A DNA stretch of 64,000 bases from Pseudoalteromonas byunsanensis. Its GTDB lineage: Bacteria; Pseudomonadota; Gammaproteobacteria; Enterobacterales; Alteromonadaceae. The position numbers were made by a program, and so were the translations under genes. Of the stretch, positions 59,563-64,000 are shown piece by piece. Under the pieces are notes generated by a model that worked only from the letters and a program-made list of their open reading frames with translations, ran no database searches and was not told the origin of the DNA. Where the stretch lies: assembly GCF_001854475.1 (NCBI RefSeq), contig NZ_MNAN01000032.1, positions 360,118 through 424,117 on the forward strand, written 5' to 3'. The stretch's first letter is position 1. The number at the start of each line of letters is the position of its first letter.

Positions 59563-60471
59563 CTACCTATCGCTTTTCACTTGATTGTGTTCTGGCACAA
59601 ACCATTTAAGTTGCTCACCAAATTGAAACAACGCTAAACTCAAAATTATAATTGCCGCTCCAAGTAGCAAACTGCCTGTAATCGCTTCATTATTGAGCCA
59701 TGCACCCAATGCAATAGCAAACCCTGGCGTGATCAACGTGGTCAACGCAACCGTGCTGGCAGGTAGTTTTTGTAAAACATGAAAGTACGCTAAAAACCCC
59801 AGTAATGAACCAATAACGCCTAAATAGACCGTGGACCAAACCGATTTCATCTGCCATTGTTCCAGCGCCATAGTGCCATCCACCAACCACCATGCGAGTG
59901 CAAACATTGGAGTTACAAATAATAATGCCCCAAAAGTTGTCGCCATGGGGTGAATTGCCACTTTCACGCGTTTGATAAGAACCCCACTAAGACTAAAGCA
60001 GCACACGGCCAAGAAAACATAACATAGGCCAATTGGTGCCAAGTCTAACTGCTGAATTTGCGTGGCACAAATCAAGTACAAACCACACAAGGCGAGTACT
60101 AATGCAAACACTTTAACGGGTGTAAACCTAGCCTCACCAAGCAGCTTTTGAGCAAGTAACCCAGAAAGTATGGGGGCTATACCAAATATCAAAGAGATCA
60201 CACCTGATGGTACGGTTTGTGCGGCCAGATAACTCAATAACATTCCGCCTAGAATTCCTAAAGCAGAGTACATATAGAGCTTACAAGCACGGCGATGCCA
60301 CGGCACACGAATATTCGCGACGGCAATAACCAGTCCCGCGAGAACCAGTGCTATCGACATACGCATTAAAACACTAAACGTCGGCGGAATTGTTTCACTG
60401 CTCCAAACGATTCCCAAGGGTGTCGTGGACCACACTAAGATCACAAACAAATAGGATGCCTGAACGGGCAT
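59563..60471 (-). CDS. DMT-superfamily EamA transporter
   Basis: A 302-residue inner-membrane transporter with about ten transmembrane helices arranged as two EamA repeats (roughly 5-135 and 148-280), the second ending LTTLITPGFAIALGAWL. Typical of drug/metabolite exporters such as amino-acid or nucleotide-related effluxers; the substrate is unknown. The C-terminus is a short charged tail. Its stop abuts the Sir2 start. The region upstream to the next gene has inverted repeats. Confidence 0.9.
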   Translation of the reverse strand: MPVQASYLFVILVWSTTPLGIVWSSETIPPTFSVLMRMSIALVLAGLVIAVANIRVPWHRRACKLYMYSALGILGGMLLSYLAAQTVPSGVISLIFGIAPILSGLLAQKLLGEARFTPVKVFALVLALCGLYLICATQIQQLDLAPIGLCYVFLAVCCFSLSGVLIKRVKVAIHPMATTFGALLFVTPMFALAWWLVDGTMALEQWQMKSVWSTVYLGVIGSLLGFLAYFHVLQKLPASTVALTTLITPGFAIALGAWLNNEAITGSLLLGAAIIILSLALFQFGEQLKWFVPEHNQVKSDR

Positions 60472-60814
60472 AGTACGTATCCTTGCCAGTTTGGACGATA
60501 AAAGGGAGAAAAACTTTGAGGCTAACCGCTTTTATCATCGCGGTTAGAAAAAGCAATTAACCGCAGCGCACAAACGAGCACATCACAACGTTATTTCGTT
60601 GCCATGTTGTCAGGTTTGTCAGTTGCGTTAATTGAGTCATAAGAGTATAAGAATTCAAAAGTTTATTGAATTACATTTGTACCAAATTCGAGATATAAGT
60701 CAATTGAAAAAGCCCACTAATTAACTTTTATTTTCTGCACTGCTCGAAATGAACTGCTAAACAAAAAAACTTCATTCTTTAGAACTGATATTGAATCCAT
60801 AAGGTAACTTATTC
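60472..60814. other. Divergent intergenic region with inverted repeats
   Basis: This 343-base stretch between the EamA gene and the small membrane protein gene holds no supported open frame. Inverted repeats are CTAACCGC (60522-60529) with GCGGTTAG (60540-60547), and the imperfect CAATTAACCGCA (60554-60565) with TGCGTTAATTG (60624-60634). Promoters for both flanking genes are expected here. Confidence 0.5.
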
Positions 60815-61111
60815 ATGCAAATATTCGCGTATCTTTTACTCGCTATCACTGTTAAAACATCGCTATTGGGGTTCAGTGCTATCAGCCTGTTTGTTTCGCT
60901 CACAGCGCTGTTGTTCATCAGACTGGTCGCTCATGGTGTGCCTACATACCAAAAAAAGCAATTTGCTCGCGCATTTAAAATAACCGCCATCGCTCACTTG
61001 ATAACGCACCATATCCTTTGTGCTGTTATAGCTGGTGGTTTAACCTTATACGGGATTAGAATATTTCTGCACACCAAAACAGGGGCTCTAGGCCAAAAAT
61101 CCCCCAGTTAA
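60815..61111 (+). CDS. Small membrane protein of unknown function
   Basis: A 98-residue protein with two or three hydrophobic segments (about 3-22, 24-43 and 62-82) and a short basic loop (YQKKQFARAFK). The ATG at 60815 is preceded by AAGGTAA, a weak ribosome site. It is followed 106 bases later by an OmpX-like gene. No family is recognised. Confidence 0.6.
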   Translation: MQIFAYLLLAITVKTSLLGFSAISLFVSLTALLFIRLVAHGVPTYQKKQFARAFKITAIAHLITHHILCAVIAGGLTLYGIRIFLHTKTGALGQKSPS

Positions 61112-61226
61112 TACAGCTCCTTACATTTTCTGACATACTCCCACACCCCCTAACAAACCCACAACAGACTCTCACATCGCTTCTAGATAGACTGCTCGCA
61201 AGTTAAATAAACAGGAAGTGTACACT

Positions 61227-61823
61227 ATGAATACGCGCTCAATTATCCCTCTTACGTTACTGGCTATAGCAAGTTTTACAAGTCAGGCAGAACAGAACAA
61301 TGAAACCCATCGCATCGGTGCACAATTGCAAGGCGGAGATGCTGAATATAGAAATTCAAGTCAAGATGGTGATGGTGTCGGTTCGGTTTATCTATACTAT
61401 AACTACCAGTTTGATTCCACATGGGCTTTAGAGTTGGGTATCAATGGTGGTAGCGAGGCTGATGACTGGGATTGTAAAGACATCACTACTGATAAGTATG
61501 TTTGCAACCGAAATGACAATCTACTGTTTGAACTTGATGCCAATAAGTTGGACTACAGCAACTTTGTCGTCGCTGCCAAAGGTCAATATAAAGTGACCGA
61601 CAATAGCTACTTTTACGGTAAGTTAGGTGCACAACTGTACGACTATGAAATCGCACAAAATAGTAAAAAACTCAAACAAGACGATGGTGTAGGCTTATTT
61701 GCCGAAGCTGGTTGGCAATATGATTGGGACAATGGCATAGCATTGAACGTGGGGTGGCAGTATATGGATATGGGTGATTTAGATACCAGTTCACTGGCGT
61801 TAGGGATAAGTTATAGATTCTAA
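61227..61823 (+). CDS. OmpX/Ail-like outer membrane beta-barrel protein
   Basis: A 198-residue outer-membrane barrel. A signal peptide (about 1-20, ending SQA) is followed by alternating strands (RIGAQLQGGDAEYR, SVYLYYNYQFDSTWALELG, ending SSLALGISYRF with C-terminal Phe). Cys in DCKDITTDKYVCNR may form a loop disulfide. It resembles the eight-stranded OmpX/OmpW-type barrels of the OMP_b-brl family; the function is unknown. ATG at 61227 is favoured because AGGAAG stands 8 bases upstream; a GTG at 61218 would add three residues. Confidence 0.8.
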   Translation: MNTRSIIPLTLLAIASFTSQAEQNNETHRIGAQLQGGDAEYRNSSQDGDGVGSVYLYYNYQFDSTWALELGINGGSEADDWDCKDITTDKYVCNRNDNLLFELDANKLDYSNFVVAAKGQYKVTDNSYFYGKLGAQLYDYEIAQNSKKLKQDDGVGLFAEAGWQYDWDNGIALNVGWQYMDMGDLDTSSLALGISYRF

Positions 61824-62180
61824 TTAAGAACCAAGTTATATAAAACTTTTAAGTTTTGGTGTCTAAGATGTGGCGCTCAAATTGCCCATTGCTGAGGCCA
61901 AAACTTTATCAATATAACCAACCGATATACTCTTACAGACTCCCCTCCCACCAATGCTATATCAACTTATTCTACTTGTTTCTCTTTTTGCAACACCTTC
62001 AATTTTCTCTCAGCTTAAAACAACGCTTCATAATGTTGAGAGATTGCAATTTTCCAGCGCCGACATAGCCAAAAAAACAAAGTTTAATCAGTATTAATCG
62101 AATGATGGCAGATGAGATGTTCTCGAGAGCAAAAAAACCCCACTTAAAGTGGGGTTTAAATTCTATTACATCAAACTAAC
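61824..62180. other. Intergenic stretch after the OmpX-like gene
   Basis: This 357-base stretch between the OmpX-like gene and the TonB receptor gene holds no supported coding region. An A+T-only palindrome AAAACTTTTAAGTTTT at 61843-61858 follows the OmpX-like stop but is too weak to be a convincing terminator. The strong hairpin at 62135-62157 ends the minus-strand receptor. Confidence 0.5.
62131..62157 (-). terminator. Intrinsic terminator of the TonB-dependent receptor
   Basis: Stem AAACCCCACT (62135-62144) and AGTGGGGTTT (62148-62157). On the minus strand a run of seven T follows the stem, so it ends transcripts of the receptor gene 24 bases after its stop codon. Confidence 0.9.
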
Positions 62181-64000
62181 TTAGAAAGTGTAATCAGCTT
62201 GGATGTAGAAAGTACGACCGTACGGGTCTGCGTAACGTGGATCGTAACCTACCTGGTGACCCGCTGCCGCGTTTAGCGTGAACGGTGGCTCTTTGTCTAG
62301 TAAGTTCTTAATACCAAATGTTACGTTTGCATTGTCGCCGTAAGCGTATGACAAGCGGTAGTCAACAGTGAAGTATACCGGGATATGCTTCTGGATTAGG
62401 CTACCATCAACTTCTTCGCTCAAATCAGCTCTAAATACAGTGAAGTTTACATCTGCCGCTGCATCTGTGTAACCACTGCGCGCCTTGATATTCAAGTCAT
62501 GCGTGAAGTTACCATGAGTGAATGAGTTGTTGATGTTTACGATGTTACGGAATGCAACCGCTTCATCAGTACCAACTTTACCTAAGCTTGAATCCCAAAC
62601 ATCAGTTGTACCAACACGTAGGCTTTCAGACTCAATCAGGTAAGTACCCATGATACCAGTCTTTAACGTACCGAATGACAATTCGTTTGTTAAGTTGATG
62701 CTCCAGTCGATACCTGTAGTCGTTGACTGACCAACGTTATCAGCTGCCTGAACGATAGCCAGAACGTCTTTTTTCAAACTTTCATCATACTTCGTCGTGA
62801 ATAGGTGGTTATATGTCGCTGGGTTGAAGAAGATTTGGTTCTGAGTTAAACGTTGAACCTCGTTCTCCATTTCAATGTTCCAGTAATCTACTGACACACT
62901 TGTACCTGTATCACCAGCCCATACGAAACCGAATGTGTACTGCTCAGATGTTTCTGGCTTCAAGTTAGCGTTACCTTCACGGTATACGTCATACTGAAGC
63001 TTGTCTGAGTGACACGCTGACTTAAGTGGGTGACCTGATGCTAGTGGACAGTCATATGGTGAAGCTGTTACACCAAACTCTACACGTGGCTCAGCGATTT
63101 GACGCATCGTTGCCATCTTAAAGCCAGTACCCATTGAAGCACGTAGTAATAGCTCGTCTGTAGGACGGTAAGATAAGCTTAACTTGTACGTTGTATCGTT
63201 TTCGCTGTCGTTTACAGTTTTGTTGCCTTCACGAAGTGAATCAGTGATTTCACCGATGCTGTCGTAACGGATTGAACCTGTTAACTCTAGGTTTTCCATA
63301 ACTGGAACGATAACTTCAGCAAATGCACCGTAGTTGTCACGATCTAGGTCATACTCAGGAGATACTGACTCGTACAATACAACCTTGTTGTTATTGCCTT
63401 CGCCGTTTGAACGTGCGTACTCAGATGCACGGTAATCGAAACCAACACCTAGGTATACACTACCTGCGTCTAAATCTGCAATAGCACCTGACAGCTTACC
63501 TTCAATTGCTGTCATTGTAGTTTCAGTTTCTTCCCATAGACCGTTGAACATTGAAGCTGCAACAGCAGAGTTCTCTTCAGCAGTTAGGTCTTCAGGCGCA
63601 GCGAAGATGTCGATAGCACCAGAGTTAAGTAGTGCTAGGAACTCGTCTTGCTTAGGATAACCAGTTAAACGGTTTTGCTCACGCTCTGAATCACCACGAG
63701 TTACCGCTAGGTCATAAGACCATTCAGAGATTTCACCACGGATACCCGCTGTGATTTGGCTAGTTGTTGTGTTCCACTCGTCTGTACGGTTACCGCCAGG
63801 AAGTACACGCCAGCGAGCGCTGATACCAACCATATCATCTAAAACAGCCTGAGGTGTGTGAGGAATTATGTATTTTTTAGCTAGCTCTGAATCTGCACTT
63901 AGTGGAATACCTGTTGGGTATGGCGCGATACGAGTGATCATTTCGAATTTTGACCAAGAAGCATTTGCATATACTTCAGTCGTATCATTTACTGTTGCAA
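62181..64000 (-). CDS. TonB-dependent receptor (partial, N-terminal part beyond window)
   Basis: The reading frame runs through the window edge, so this is the C-terminal 606 or so residues of an outer-membrane receptor. It reads from TTEVYANASWSKFEMITRIA without an in-window start signal; an internal ATG at 63941 is not the real start. Features are barrel strands such as LKPETSEQYTFGFVW, SVDYWNIEMENEV, the NLLDKEPPFTLN motif near the end and the C-terminal YIQADYTF. The last part is typical of marine TonB receptors with an Oar-like or nutrient-uptake type barrel. The ligand is unknown. A terminator follows. Confidence 0.9.
   Translation of the reverse strand, partial: ATVNDTTEVYANASWSKFEMITRIAPYPTGIPLSADSELAKKYIIPHTPQAVLDDMVGISARWRVLPGGNRTDEWNTTTSQITAGIRGEISEWSYDLAVTRGDSEREQNRLTGYPKQDEFLALLNSGAIDIFAAPEDLTAEENSAVAASMFNGLWEETETTMTAIEGKLSGAIADLDAGSVYLGVGFDYRASEYARSNGEGNNNKVVLYESVSPEYDLDRDNYGAFAEVIVPVMENLELTGSIRYDSIGEITDSLREGNKTVNDSENDTTYKLSLSYRPTDELLLRASMGTGFKMATMRQIAEPRVEFGVTASPYDCPLASGHPLKSACHSDKLQYDVYREGNANLKPETSEQYTFGFVWAGDTGTSVSVDYWNIEMENEVQRLTQNQIFFNPATYNHLFTTKYDESLKKDVLAIVQAADNVGQSTTTGIDWSINLTNELSFGTLKTGIMGTYLIESESLRVGTTDVWDSSLGKVGTDEAVAFRNIVNINNSFTHGNFTHDLNIKARSGYTDAAADVNFTVFRADLSEEVDGSLIQKHIPVYFTVDYRLSYAYGDNANVTFGIKNLLDKEPPFTLNAAAGHQVGYDPRYADPYGRTFYIQADYTF

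Noticed and set aside
61843..61858. AAAACTTTTAAGTTTT as terminator of the OmpX-like gene
   Set aside because: The stem has only one G-C pair per arm and there is no clear T-tract, so it would be unstable.
61856..62068. Open frame of 70 codons on plus strand after the OmpX-like gene
   Set aside because: No ribosome site, unusual composition, and no promoter or neighbour context; likely chance frame in A+T-rich DNA.
63881..63941. ATG at 63941 as start of the last TonB receptor
   Set aside because: The frame stays open to the window edge with barrel-like sequence, and no signal peptide or plug follows the ATG.

Overview
The window looks like a chromosomal stretch of a marine gammaproteobacterium of the Alteromonadales, most likely Pseudoalteromonas or a close relative. 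This rests on moderate G+C, gene content rich in TonB-dependent receptors and two-component systems, a bifunctional OlsF-type acyltransferase, and gammaproteobacterial core proteins that match E. coli or Pseudomonas residue numbering at key sites (RluD Asp139, IspH Cys12/96/197, PII Tyr51). Genus is an inference. No rRNA, tRNA, CRISPR array, insertion sequence or prophage was seen.

Region 1 to 21.5 kb is a conserved block. It holds clpB (cut by the window edge), pgeF and rluD on the minus strand, bamD on plus, glnB, then a type IV pilus minor-pilin block: two FimT/FimU-type pseudopilins on plus, and pilV-pilW-pilX-pilY1-pilE on minus. An AlgZ/AlgR-like LytTR two-component pair follows, then ispH-fkpB-lspA-ileS-ribF-murJ and divergent rpsT. 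Apart from the inserted LytTR pair, the order resembles that around the fimT-pilE cluster of Pseudomonas aeruginosa. A 9-bp direct repeat upstream of pilV resembles a LytTR/AlgR binding site, so the adjacent regulator may control the pilin operon.

Region 21.5 to 37.8 kb is mixed. It has a stand-alone receiver protein, small membrane proteins, smrA, a GhrA-like reductase, an OlsF-type ornithine-lipid synthase, a TlpA-like thioredoxin, a TonB receptor, ppiC, an A+T-rich pair made of a trypsin-like lipoprotein protease and a small exported partner, grxA, the cold-shock type helicase gene deaD, an iron alcohol dehydrogenase and a chemoreceptor.

Region 37.8 to 64 kb is more accessory. It has a flavin/PPOX-type protein, a phosphatase-lipid kinase fusion, a second TonB receptor, a racemase and GST pair, LysR regulators, a di-haem peroxidase apparently co-transcribed with a BaeSR-like sensor pair, an SDR enzyme, a GNAT-C39 peptidase fusion translationally coupled to a RimK-type ATP-grasp ligase, two overlapping hybrid histidine kinases, a cysteine-free Sir2 deacylase next to an EamA transporter, an OmpX-like barrel, and the 3' part of a third TonB receptor.

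The least understood units are the ATP-grasp/GNAT-C39 pair, the phosphatase-DAGK fusion, the protease lipoprotein pair, and the peroxidase-sensor operon with its upstream 47-residue protein. Two short proteins (46 and 47 residues) with good ribosome binding sites are annotated. All functions are read from sequence motifs; no database search was possible.
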